In this document: piece by piece, positions 1-8,823 of the stretch
Layout: each line of letters opens with the position of its first letter
How positions within the stretch are numbered: position 1 is the stretch's first letter
Origin: a bacterium
GTDB taxonomy: Bacteria > JAGOBX01
Length of the DNA: 64,000 nucleotides
Reading direction: 5' to 3'
Assembly: GCA_029551925.1 (NCBI GenBank)
Contig: JAKPEO010000131.1
Location: 1 to 64,000, forward strand
Notes under the pieces: model-generated
Seen by the model: the letters and a program-made list of their open reading frames with translations, nothing else
Database searches by the model: none
Told to the model about the DNA's origin: nothing
Program-made: the position numbers and the translations under genes

Positions 1-425
1 GGATTAGAACCGGGTGAGACTTATTATGTGAAGATGGTATCATTTGATATGTCGATGAACATATTGAATGTAACAAATGAAATGTGGGGAGTAGCGAAAG
101 CAGGAACCGGCGGACCTATACCAGGCTCAGTATTTGATTTAATAAGCGTAACCCCAGGCGCAAATGTTGGCGATTTATATGTTCAGTGGACAAGCGATAC
201 AACACCTGAATTGTATCAGTATAAAATCTATTATGATACAATGCCTGGCGTAAATAAAATGAACGCAATGTATTACTATGTAATGGACACAATGCAGACG
301 CAGATAACAATAAATGGATTAGAACCGGGTGAGACTTATTATGTGAAGATGGTATCATTTGATATGTCGATGAACATATTGAATGTGACAAATGAAATGT
401 GGGGAGTAGCGAAAGCAGGAACCGG
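1..425 (+). repeat. Near-identical 110-bp direct repeats at 315-bp period inside FN3 gene
   Basis: Bases 1-110 match bases 316-425 except for one silent change (72 versus 387). The offset of 315 bases is exactly 105 codons, one FN3 unit. The next unit (436-750) is homologous only at protein level. The near identity indicates recent duplication or gene conversion of whole domains, and more copies probably lie upstream of the window. Confidence 0.9.
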
Positions 426-3400
426 TGGCGTGCCATCATCATCGGAATTTTCAATATATGATATTTTCCCAGGAATAGAAGCAGGTTCTATTGTTGTAAA
501 ATGGAATCCTGATACTTCTGTTGGAGTATCATCATATAGAATTTATTACGATACAACATCAGTAAATGTAGGGCAATCACAATATAGCACACCGATGTAT
601 GCCGAAGATTTTACTGTTATATTAAATAACTTGGAACCTGGAGTTAATTACAAAGTAAGAGTAGTATCTCTTGATAATGCGAATCAAGTAATTAGAATGA
701 CAGCAGAAGAAAATTGCAATGCCGCTGATGGCGTGGTTGATTATAATGCTCCTGTATGGCTTGGTTCTCCGGGTGTATTAAGTGCAGAAGTTATTAGTAA
801 ATATAAAATTAGACTATCTACAAGCGATGTTGATGACAGTAGTTTTCCGGTATTCTTTAAGGTTTATGTTTCAGAAAATGATTATATTAATTCAAATGAT
901 TTACCTGTTAGAATTGTTAAATCTGCAAATGGTTATGGTTTGAATAATTATGAAGTTTCTGGTTTGAATTTATTGCAGAATAAGGATTATTTTGTATTTG
1001 TTAGAGTGACTGATGCTGTTAATAATAGTGAATATAATAATTCTTATCAAATTATAAACTTAGCGAATAGCAATGACACCACTGCTCCTATTTTTAATAT
1101 GGGTAATTTTGTAGTGGCTAATAATACTGGAACAGTAGATTTAAATTGGTCGCAAGCAACAGATAATTTCTCATTAGATACGCAGATAGTATATCATATT
1201 TATAAGTCTGGCGATACTTTGCCAATATTTACGACAATGGCAGATTCTACACCAGTATTTTTATTCAAATTCGGCGATACAGTTGGCAGAGACTTGTTTA
1301 TTCTTGCAGAAGATGAAGCAGGCAATATGAGTTCAGATTCGATTTCTATTTGGGTACAAACATCAGATAATGTTTCGCCGACAGTTCCGCAAAATTTACA
1401 GTGGATTAATATTGGCGATAATCAAGTTGCATTAAAATGGGATAGCAGTTCTGATAATAGTATGGATCCGATAAAATATATTGTATTTTTAAGCGAAAAT
1501 ATGGGACCATTTAATCCTGTTGCTAAAACTTATGCTAATAGGTATATTCATAAATTTACTTATATGCCGAATACTCCGAAATTTAAAGTAGCAGCAGTGG
1601 ATTTTGTCGGGAATCAATCGATGTTATCAAATGAAGTAGCAGTAACACTGGCTGATACTAATATTATTGTGGATTCCACACCGCCATTATTTACTGGTAT
1701 TCAAACTATTATTAGTGGTTCACAAAATAATAGCGTGATAATTTCATTGCCAAAACCAGCAGATACAAATACAGTATATTTAGATGTTTTTATTTCTAAT
1801 CCCAATATGCCGCTGACATATTCAGATTCTGTTTATTTGACAACAATTATGTATAATCCAAATAATGATACAGATTTACAAAATAATAATATTGTTTATC
1901 AACTGACAGGAATAAGTGGGTATGATAATGATTATGAAATATTAGTAACTGCGCGTGATCAATACGGTAATAAAGAAGATAACTTTGAAAAATCGAGAAT
2001 TGTGGTATCTGACTCAGCGGAAATTATTCAGAATTTTGCAATTGAATCTTTCTATGATTTATCTGCATTACCAATAGGTAGAGATATTAATTTTACAATT
2101 AAAGCGCGAAATTCTGCTAACGAATTAGTAACTGGTTTTTCTGGTAGTGTAATGGTTGAAATACAAGAAAATGGCGGTATGATATTTAATAGTTGGACAT
2201 CTAATAAATTTGAAACTAATAAGGGCTCGAAAGGATTTACTGTTAAAATAGTTGATGGTATAGGCTATTTTACATTGAATAATTCAGAGCGCGAACAACT
2301 TGTTGCTAAAGTAATAATGGATAATATTCAAAATATTTATAATTTTAATTTTGTTCCGAATAATGCCGGTTCGACAAGCACTGCGCAATTTGCATTATTT
2401 GCCGATAAATACGAATTTAATGAACAACAAAACGTGAATATTACTGTTTATGCTCTTGATTTGCAAGGTAGAATAAATACTGATTATAGTCAATCGAATG
2501 TTCAGGTTGAATTTAAAATTAAAGAAATTTCAGCGCATCCTGATTATTCTGTAAAAATAGATAATCAACCGATGGCTGCCGGAAAAGTTATTGCCGATTT
2601 GAATTTTGTTAATGGCGAAGCGTGCGTAATGCTTACTAATAAATTAAAAATTAATGAATATTTTGAAGAACTCGAAATTAGCGCGACAGCAGCGGGAGTC
2701 ACAGGACAATCTAATCTTTTGAAAATAATTACAGTGAAAAACATAATTAATTCTGTGATCGTGAGCGGCGCTGAAAATGTGGGGACCGCTATTAATGCTA
2801 CAAGTTATGGTTCTCGTATAAGATTAAAATTAATGCTTGCTTATGATGACGGAAATAATAAAACTCCGCTGTCGTTCTATAATGGTTATATAATTGCCGA
2901 AATAACAGAAGATCCTAATAACAATAATAGCGCGCGTATAGTGAATCGCGAAGTGAAGATATTCAACGGTCTGGGCGAATTGATAGTAGATAATTTAGAT
3001 AAAGAAACTATTAGAATTACATTAACAAAGCAAGATGCCCCTCTGGTGAATTTAAATGAAAATATTTATGTGACATTTGCACCGATGGACAATGTTTCGC
3101 CGAGATTGGTTTCTGCGTATGCTGAAAATCCATATTTGATACATTTAGTATTTAGCGAAGCACTTGATCCAGTGAATGTATTTAAAGTTTCTAATTACAG
3201 TGGCATAGGTCCAAGAATTCATACTGTTTGCTATTATGAAGATCATGTGACTTTACATCTTGCTACTCCGTTGCAATTAGGTAGTAAAGTGACTTTGAGT
3301 ATCAATAGAGTGGCGCCAGATGGCTTGAAAGATAGAGCTGGTAATTATTTAGAACTTGGATATACGACAAAAGAATTTATAGTGCCAGGTATAGATTTTG

Positions 3401-3753
3401 TTGGTAGTCGCGCAGCTGATGAACATTTCTCATTAGAATTGCCGGTATCAGTTCAAGCGCACAGCGGGCAAGCCACTACATTTAGAGTCGTGGTAAAACA
3501 TATGAACGCTTGCGGTTTCTTAACAGGTAGAAATGCGTTAAATGCTAAACATAAAGTATCGAATGCTAATGTTACTATCACTGGCACAGCAGGAGCGACA
3601 GGACCATCGACTATACAATTTGTTGATGGCAGAGCGGAATTTTATGTGACTGTGCCTAGCGGTTTGAGTGGCGGCGAATCTATAATTATTAAAGTAGATG
3701 ACGGAGTAATTCGCGGTGGCAAAGAAACAAGTATAGGTACTGTGCTTCCGTAA
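1..3753 (+). CDS. Large fibronectin type III repeat protein, 5' end outside window
   Basis: The reading frame is open from base 1, so the start and any signal peptide lie upstream; the GTG at 28 is an internal codon. At least three FN3-like units of about 105 residues open it, each with a YKIYYDT-like strand and a GLEPG-x-x-Y turn. More divergent FN3 or Ig-like domains follow (for example the unit starting DNVSPTVPQNL). Near the C-terminus a segment beginning DNVSPRLVSAYAENPYL looks like the SbsA-type Ig domain of surface proteins. No LPXTG, PEP-CTERM or Por-type sorting tail is visible at the end. A secreted or cell-surface structural or adhesive role is inferred. No enzyme domain was seen in the part present. 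The gene is followed by its own terminator. Confidence 0.8.
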   Translation, partial: GLEPGETYYVKMVSFDMSMNILNVTNEMWGVAKAGTGGPIPGSVFDLISVTPGANVGDLYVQWTSDTTPELYQYKIYYDTMPGVNKMNAMYYYVMDTMQTQITINGLEPGETYYVKMVSFDMSMNILNVTNEMWGVAKAGTGGVPSSSEFSIYDIFPGIEAGSIVVKWNPDTSVGVSSYRIYYDTTSVNVGQSQYSTPMYAEDFTVILNNLEPGVNYKVRVVSLDNANQVIRMTAEENCNAADGVVDYNAPVWLGSPGVLSAEVISKYKIRLSTSDVDDSSFPVFFKVYVSENDYINSNDLPVRIVKSANGYGLNNYEVSGLNLLQNKDYFVFVRVTDAVNNSEYNNSYQIINLANSNDTTAPIFNMGNFVVANNTGTVDLNWSQATDNFSLDTQIVYHIYKSGDTLPIFTTMADSTPVFLFKFGDTVGRDLFILAEDEAGNMSSDSISIWVQTSDNVSPTVPQNLQWINIGDNQVALKWDSSSDNSMDPIKYIVFLSENMGPFNPVAKTYANRYIHKFTYMPNTPKFKVAAVDFVGNQSMLSNEVAVTLADTNIIVDSTPPLFTGIQTIISGSQNNSVIISLPKPADTNTVYLDVFISNPNMPLTYSDSVYLTTIMYNPNNDTDLQNNNIVYQLTGISGYDNDYEILVTARDQYGNKEDNFEKSRIVVSDSAEIIQNFAIESFYDLSALPIGRDINFTIKARNSANELVTGFSGSVMVEIQENGGMIFNSWTSNKFETNKGSKGFTVKIVDGIGYFTLNNSEREQLVAKVIMDNIQNIYNFNFVPNNAGSTSTAQFALFADKYEFNEQQNVNITVYALDLQGRINTDYSQSNVQVEFKIKEISAHPDYSVKIDNQPMAAGKVIADLNFVNGEACVMLTNKLKINEYFEELEISATAAGVTGQSNLLKIITVKNIINSVIVSGAENVGTAINATSYGSRIRLKLMLAYDDGNNKTPLSFYNGYIIAEITEDPNNNNSARIVNREVKIFNGLGELIVDNLDKETIRITLTKQDAPLVNLNENIYVTFAPMDNVSPRLVSAYAENPYLIHLVFSEALDPVNVFKVSNYSGIGPRIHTVCYYEDHVTLHLATPLQLGSKVTLSINRVAPDGLKDRAGNYLELGYTTKEFIVPGIDFVGSRAADEHFSLELPVSVQAHSGQATTFRVVVKHMNACGFLTGRNALNAKHKVSNANVTITGTAGATGPSTIQFVDGRAEFYVTVPSGLSGGESIIIKVDDGVIRGGKETSIGTVLP

Positions 3754-3797
3754 AAAAATTGAAGTAGATAATTTTTAGAATTTGCTTTTATTTCGAT

Positions 3798-3837
3798 GTG
3801 GCTCGGCGATTAAAAAAATCGCCGAGCCATTTTTTTT
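3798..3837 (+). terminator. Strong intrinsic terminator after FN3 gene
   Basis: An 11-bp perfect stem, 3800-3810 pairing with 3818-3828 (GGCTCGGCGAT against its complement), has a 7-base A-rich loop and is extended by a T-A and a G-T pair. Seven T follow at 3831-3837. It ends transcription of the FN3 gene. Confidence 0.92.
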
Positions 3838-3932
3838 AACATAAAAATACAAAGCAAAACATATCAAAATACAAAGAAGAAAAAATAAAAAATCACTTTT
3901 ATTCATATTATTCGTTTGTTTTTAAAAATAAT

Positions 3933-3964
3933 TCACCGCAGAGACGCAGAGGACGCAAAGAAAA
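3933..3964. repeat. GCAGAGACGCAGAG-type intergenic motif
   Basis: A short stretch, far richer in G and C than its surroundings, contains ACCGCAGAGACGCAGAGG followed by ACGCAAAG. It is internally repetitive, with the pattern (G/A)CGCA(G/A)AG recurring about every 10 bases. I recall closely similar CACCGCAGAGACGCAGAG elements scattered between genes in many unrelated bacterial genomes. It has no coding potential and its function is unknown. Confidence 0.55.
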
Positions 3965-4040
3965 TAGGGGCGAAGGTAGAAGGGTTGAATATTAGAAAAT
4001 TAGAAAGATAGTGCCTTATTGTAGTCGCCGATTTTAATTC

Positions 4041-4127
4041 GTGTAAAATAAAAATGACACAAATGTAAAATTTGCGATTAAAATGTCCGGTGTAAAATAC
4101 AAACCGCAAATATAAAATTTGCGATTA
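4041..4127. repeat. Pair of imperfect ~40-bp direct repeats in the 3754-4260 gap
   Basis: 4041-4080 and 4090-4127 both begin GTGTAAAATA and end TAAAATTTGCGATTA, with a variable middle. They sit in the 507-base gap between the FN3 gene and the operon starting at 4261. The rest of that gap holds the terminator (3798), the GCAGAG motif (3933) and the promoter (4194). I see no open frame there. Confidence 0.6.
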
Positions 4128-4193
4128 ATATTCAACGCAATTTATTTGGAACAATTTTTGACTGCACTTTTTTTTGTTTTTTTGAAAAAGTAA

Positions 4194-4222
4194 TTGAAAA
4201 AAATATTTTATAGTAGTATAAT
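4194..4222 (+). promoter_or_regulatory. Sigma-70-type promoter of the sensory/PNPase-like operon
   Basis: A TTGAAA -35 at 4194-4199 and a perfect TATAAT -10 at 4217-4222 are separated by 17 bases. They lie 38 bases upstream of the ATG at 4261, and an AGGCGG ribosome-binding site precedes that ATG. This is the only clear promoter before the five-gene run 4261-12765. Confidence 0.75.
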
Positions 4223-4260
4223 AAAATTTGTAATTAAATATTATAAAAAAAGGCGGTATT

Positions 4261-5199
4261 ATGAAAAAAAAATTTTTTTTGGTATTATTGATTTTTTTTG
4301 TGATGACATTTATCGGGTGTTCAAAAAGCAGCGAAGATAAACAAGAATTGTCAACTGAAATAAAATCGGAGCAGACGCTTCAAAAATCAGAAAATGATAC
4401 TAAAGTTGCAACATTAGACAGATTGACATTTGCAATTGTACCGTCCAGCAATCCGGTGAATTTTTATGAAAAAATTAAGCCATTAGTAACTTATTTAGAA
4501 AAAAAAATCGAACGAAAAATAATTGTGAAATTTGAAGTAAATTATGAAAATATAGCAAAGAGTTTGGGAGAAGATTATGATTTTGCGATGATGGGCGCAT
4601 ATTCATATATCGAAGCAAATAAATTGAACGGAGCAGAAGCAATTGTTAAATCTATAAGACAGGGCAAGCCGCACTATAATGCTTTGATAGTAGCGCATAT
4701 GTCAAGCGGCTTAAAAAATATAAAAGATTTAAAAAATTATAATAATTTAAAGTATGGATTTACTGATAAATTTGCGAGTGCCGGTTTTTTATTTCCTGCT
4801 GCTGAATTAATTAAAGCTGGCGTAGATTTTTCAAAAGCAAATTATAAATTTATTAAGGGCTATGATAATGTCTTAAAATCCTTAATTTTAAAATCAATAG
4901 ATATAGGCGTATGCTATTCTGGCGCGATTGAACAATATTTAACGCAAGACGAAATAAAAAATATAGTGGTTTTAAAAACAACTGATGCAATACCAGCCGA
5001 TCCTATTGTAATAAGTAAAAAAGTTGCTGAAGACAAAGAACTGAAATCTAAATTAACTGCCGCATTTTTAGATTTAAAAGATACTAATATCTTATCTGCG
5101 CTCGCCGCTGGACTTGACGGTTATGCTGCAGCATCAGATAAAGACTATAATGTTCTCCGCGAAAAAATAAACATAGTCAATAAGCATTTTAAATTTTAA
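4261..5199 (+). CDS. PhnD-like substrate-binding lipoprotein (phosphate/phosphonate-binding family)
   Basis: 312 residues. The signal peptide ends in a lipobox, I-G-C with the lipidated Cys at 20, followed by a charged low-complexity linker to about residue 55. The rest is a periplasmic-binding fold of the PhnD/DUF3359 type: LTFAIVPSSNP start, YDFAMMGAYSYIEA, an LKNIKDLK segment and SASAGFLFPA-like ligand loop (here FASAGFLFPAAEL). In this family the ligand is phosphonate, phosphate or phosphite, but several members act as sensory inputs instead of transporters. No ABC permease or ATPase is nearby. The stop is only 5 bases before a histidine kinase, so a sensing role is inferred. The ligand is unknown. 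Confidence 0.85.
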   Translation: MKKKFFLVLLIFFVMTFIGCSKSSEDKQELSTEIKSEQTLQKSENDTKVATLDRLTFAIVPSSNPVNFYEKIKPLVTYLEKKIERKIIVKFEVNYENIAKSLGEDYDFAMMGAYSYIEANKLNGAEAIVKSIRQGKPHYNALIVAHMSSGLKNIKDLKNYNNLKYGFTDKFASAGFLFPAAELIKAGVDFSKANYKFIKGYDNVLKSLILKSIDIGVCYSGAIEQYLTQDEIKNIVVLKTTDAIPADPIVISKKVAEDKELKSKLTAAFLDLKDTNILSALAAGLDGYAAASDKDYNVLREKINIVNKHFKF

Positions 5200-5204
5200 A
5201 TAGT

Positions 5205-7289
5205 ATGGCATTTCTCTCATTAAAAAATAAATTTAATTTTAATCGCGAGTTAAGCGGATTATTTATTTTTTTGTTTTTATTTATACTTGTTTTAATTTTA
5301 TTTATTTTTCTTTCAATATACACAAATTTACCTAATCATTATTTTTATGTGTTTTTTATAATAGCGCTGCTCTTTTTTATTATAGATCCTTTTATAAAAT
5401 CGCATCTTCCATCATTTAAAGCGAATTTGTTATTACTTGAAATTTATATTTTTTTTGTGCATTTTGCAATAGTCTTGTCAGGCGAGAGCAATTCAATATT
5501 TTTCTTTTTGTATGTAATTCCAATTATTTCAGCTGCGATGACTTTTGGGATCCGCGGCAGCGTGTTGACTACGATATTTATATTTATAATTTATAATTTG
5601 AATGAGACCTATACGAGCACGAGTCGCGCATTTTTTGGTCCGCAGATGCAGGAAGATCTGCCGAAATTTATTGCTTTGTTGATTATCGGTATAATGCTTG
5701 GTTTTTCAAGCGAAGAAAATCGCAAAGCTGAATTTAGAGCATTTGAGCGCGTATCGAAAATCTTGACATTAAATGAAATAAGAAATAGTTTGACATTAGA
5801 AACCAATGCGGTAAGTTTGATAAAACTAATTTCTAATTCAATTATGAAATTATTGAATTGCGATGCGGTATGCAGCGTTTTATTAAATATTAAAGAAAAT
5901 TTGGTTAGCGAAAAATTTGAAAATAATTTGCAATTATCTTTTTTTACAAATGATGCGCTGCAATTTGAAGACCAGCCGCGATTAATATCTAAAAAAGACA
6001 GGCATTTAATTCATAATGCTAATAGTTTAAAATTTTTCAATGTTATAAAATTATCTTTGAAAGTAGATTACGACAAATATTTAATTATTTTTTTAACAAG
6101 AAAAAAAGAACGAGTTTTATTATCGCCGAGCGATTTGGAACTCACAAAATCATTGAAAATATATCTTGATTTATTATTAAAAAATCAAATGCTTTACAAA
6201 CAGATACAGCAAATCAAAGATGATTTATTTTTAACATTTAAAAATTTGCCGATAGGTATAATAATACTTAATAATGAAATGTTTATTAAATCTGTGAATA
6301 CTCAAGCATTATTGTTATTGAAATATAATGACGAAAAAGAATTAATAGGCAAGCAATTAGGCGGCGCAATCTATATTTTTCCTGATTTGAAGATTTATGA
6401 AAAGATACGAAAAGGCGAATATTTACTATTTCATAAAACGCAATTATCGTCAAAAACATTAGAAATAAAACAAATAGAGTTGACTATTACACCGCTGAAA
6501 GACGAATATAATAATGTAATTGGAAGAATATTATCTTTTAATGATATAACTGAATTGAAAGAATTAGAAGAAGAATTGCAGCGGCGCGATAAATTAGCGG
6601 CATTAGGGCAAATGACTGCCGGATTAGCGCATGAATTCCGTAATCCATTAGCTATCATAGAAGGATTTGCGTCATTATTGCAAAAAGATTTAGCAACAGA
6701 CCCGGAAAAATATAAACTTGCTTCAAAACTTGTAGAAGGCGTGAACGATTTGAATCGTATAGTATCAGAATTTTTGAATTTTACGAATAAAATACAACTT
6801 GCGCCAGAAGCCAGAAATATCATAGATACAATTGATAGATCATTGTTATTTATTCGTAAAATGATAGAAGATAATAAGATCGAACTCATTAAAAATTATA
6901 ATAATTTTACAAAAGTAATAATTGAATATGATGAAAACAAAATAAAGCAAGTATTACTTAATATTTTATTAAATGCGATTGATGCATTATCGGAAATTAC
7001 TGCTCCGCAAATTGTTATAAGTTTGCGGCTGAAAGATGATTACCTTGCGAATACTTCGCTATTTTGCATAGATATTTTTAATAACGGCGGAAATATAGAT
7101 GAAACCATAAAAAATAATATATTCAATCCATTTTTTACTACCAAACCGAGCGGTATTGGCTTGGGTTTGACTATTTCACAAAAGATAGTCAATGAACACA
7201 ATGGCAAATTATATTTTAAAAATGAAAAAAATGGTGTAAAGTTTACTATCGAACTGCCAGTCGATAAGAGGTTTGTTTATAAATCATAA
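5205..7289 (+). CDS. Membrane sensor histidine kinase with PAS domain
   Basis: 694 residues. An N-terminal block of about six hydrophobic helices (to residue ~170) is followed by a GAF-like region, a PAS-like domain (LKNLPIGIIILNNEM) and a complete kinase core. The H-box is GLAHEFRNP with phospho-acceptor H476, the N-box contains N590 (LLNAID), and an FFTTKPSGIGLGL segment carries the G2 box at 650-655. All catalytic motifs are intact. The gene follows the PhnD-like lipoprotein by 5 bases, the usual arrangement for a binding protein feeding a membrane kinase. No response regulator is encoded next to it, so the phosphate acceptor is unknown. It is the second gene of the 4261-12765 unit. Confidence 0.92.
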   Translation: MAFLSLKNKFNFNRELSGLFIFLFLFILVLILFIFLSIYTNLPNHYFYVFFIIALLFFIIDPFIKSHLPSFKANLLLLEIYIFFVHFAIVLSGESNSIFFFLYVIPIISAAMTFGIRGSVLTTIFIFIIYNLNETYTSTSRAFFGPQMQEDLPKFIALLIIGIMLGFSSEENRKAEFRAFERVSKILTLNEIRNSLTLETNAVSLIKLISNSIMKLLNCDAVCSVLLNIKENLVSEKFENNLQLSFFTNDALQFEDQPRLISKKDRHLIHNANSLKFFNVIKLSLKVDYDKYLIIFLTRKKERVLLSPSDLELTKSLKIYLDLLLKNQMLYKQIQQIKDDLFLTFKNLPIGIIILNNEMFIKSVNTQALLLLKYNDEKELIGKQLGGAIYIFPDLKIYEKIRKGEYLLFHKTQLSSKTLEIKQIELTITPLKDEYNNVIGRILSFNDITELKELEEELQRRDKLAALGQMTAGLAHEFRNPLAIIEGFASLLQKDLATDPEKYKLASKLVEGVNDLNRIVSEFLNFTNKIQLAPEARNIIDTIDRSLLFIRKMIEDNKIELIKNYNNFTKVIIEYDENKIKQVLLNILLNAIDALSEITAPQIVISLRLKDDYLANTSLFCIDIFNNGGNIDETIKNNIFNPFFTTKPSGIGLGLTISQKIVNEHNGKLYFKNEKNGVKFTIELPVDKRFVYKS

Positions 7290-7320
7290 ATTTAATTAAA
7301 TATCATTTAGGTTGATTGCG

Positions 7321-8802
7321 ATGGGCTGTAAAAAGATTTTTGAAGATAGAAATATTTTTTCTGATAAACTTGAAATAGAAATATTTGATGAACTATTGAC
7401 GGAATTAGGAATAATGTTAAAATGCGGAAAAACTGTGGTTTTGGCATTTATAAATTTTGTAAAACTAACAAATCAAGATTATAATATTATCTATAAAGAG
7501 CGTTATTCTGCGGCAGGTATAATGCCAGTGCAATTTGCGATTCAAGACGATTATTCAAAACAGAAAAACGAGTATCTTGCCGAAATTATAAAAATGCAGT
7601 TAAAACCATTTTTAATTTTTAATCATCAAACATTTGAAATAACTATATTAGTGGAATCCATTTCTGCAGATTTTCCTGCGTCGATACTTGCAATGAATGC
7701 CGCTGCGATATTGTGCTATATCTGCGAATTGATGAAAGATTGTTATATAGCCTTTAATATTCATATACTTGACGAGCAGCCCGCACGATTGAATAATAAA
7801 TTTGATATGTTAGCGCAAGCGCAAATAAATTTGTGCGTCGGAATGGATAATAAAATTTCATTTTTGAAATTGCGAAAATTAAAAAAAATAAAAAGATTAT
7901 CCGATATGATTTTTCAAAGTTTCGATAATAAATTTTGCGAATATTTTAAAATGCTGGAAGAATTGAAAAATCATATTAGCAGATATTGGTCATTAAGAGG
8001 AAAATATCTGCATTCTGATAAATTCGAAAAACAAAGAAAAATAAAAATATGCTCGTACAAAAAGTTAGATATATCTAACAATTTAGAACTGATAAAAAAT
8101 GATAATGTTATAGTATGCAAATATATTGATTGTTATTCTGATGCTATTACAAGTATTACTGAGATTCCGTCGCCTTTAATTGAAGCACCGCGCAGCGAGC
8201 ATCATTATAAATTATCATCAAAAATTTCATATACTAAAACTCTTGAAAAATATTACAAACAGATAGTATCGCCGTCTGGCGTGCGCAATTTGAAAATATA
8301 TGCAATTATAAATACATTGCAAAATGACGATAAAAATATTATAGCGTCAAATAGTTTTTGCGAGCAGATAGTAGAGGATATAATTTCTACTATTGTCAGT
8401 GAAAAAATAAATGAATTTAATATTGTATTGAGAATAACCGCTGAATATTTTGGTTCTACAAATAACCTGATAATTTGCGCAATAATAAATTTTTTGAATA
8501 TATTAAGAGCGTATAAATTATCAGAAAAATTTGCCAAACTATTTGAAAATGATTTTTGGTGTCGCGAATATTATTATAATGCAGATTGCGGCATTACAGA
8601 AAAGACAGAAGAAAGCAGTTATTATTCGCTGTCGTGCGTTTCAAAAAAAAATTTGAATTTTTGTATTTTAACTGCGCTTACAGACCAGAGAATAGACATT
8701 AACGGATTGCAGAAAATTTTTGAAAATACAATAGACGATTTGATTAATGAAAAAAAGGATATTTATGAACAAATCAAAAATTCAAAATTGATATTTGATT
8801 AA
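7321..8802 (+). CDS. Highly divergent PNPase-like protein lacking KH and S1 domains (paralogue A)
   Basis: 493 residues from the ATG at 7321, which follows an AGG at 7309-7311; an in-frame TTG at 7312 is the alternative start. At first sight the protein is unknown, but its layout follows polynucleotide phosphorylase. GKTVVLAF (36-43), YKERYSAAGIMPVQF (58-72) and an FPASILAMNAAAIL stretch match the first RNase PH domain. EYFGS (375-379) followed by a hydrophobic helix matches the ESNGSSS phosphate-binding region of the second. No KH or S1 follows; the protein ends about where the PH core of PNPase ends. The segment that should carry the Asp/Lys metal ligands reads ILTALTDQRIDINGLQ and lacks the expected spacing. 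An inactive or structural role, perhaps pairing with the next protein, is inference. Confidence 0.6.
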   Translation: MGCKKIFEDRNIFSDKLEIEIFDELLTELGIMLKCGKTVVLAFINFVKLTNQDYNIIYKERYSAAGIMPVQFAIQDDYSKQKNEYLAEIIKMQLKPFLIFNHQTFEITILVESISADFPASILAMNAAAILCYICELMKDCYIAFNIHILDEQPARLNNKFDMLAQAQINLCVGMDNKISFLKLRKLKKIKRLSDMIFQSFDNKFCEYFKMLEELKNHISRYWSLRGKYLHSDKFEKQRKIKICSYKKLDISNNLELIKNDNVIVCKYIDCYSDAITSITEIPSPLIEAPRSEHHYKLSSKISYTKTLEKYYKQIVSPSGVRNLKIYAIINTLQNDDKNIIASNSFCEQIVEDIISTIVSEKINEFNIVLRITAEYFGSTNNLIICAIINFLNILRAYKLSEKFAKLFENDFWCREYYYNADCGITEKTEESSYYSLSCVSKKNLNFCILTALTDQRIDINGLQKIFENTIDDLINEKKDIYEQIKNSKLIFD

Positions 8803-8823
8803 TTTTTTTGGGAGAGCAGAGCA

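Noticed and set aside
116-454. Minus-strand frame of 112 residues inside the FN3 gene
   Set aside because: It runs opposite to a well-supported repeat protein, has no ribosome-binding site and resembles no family.
1-750. Possible CRISPR-like repeats
   Set aside because: The repeats are in frame, 315 bases apart, and encode protein domains; there are no short spacers.
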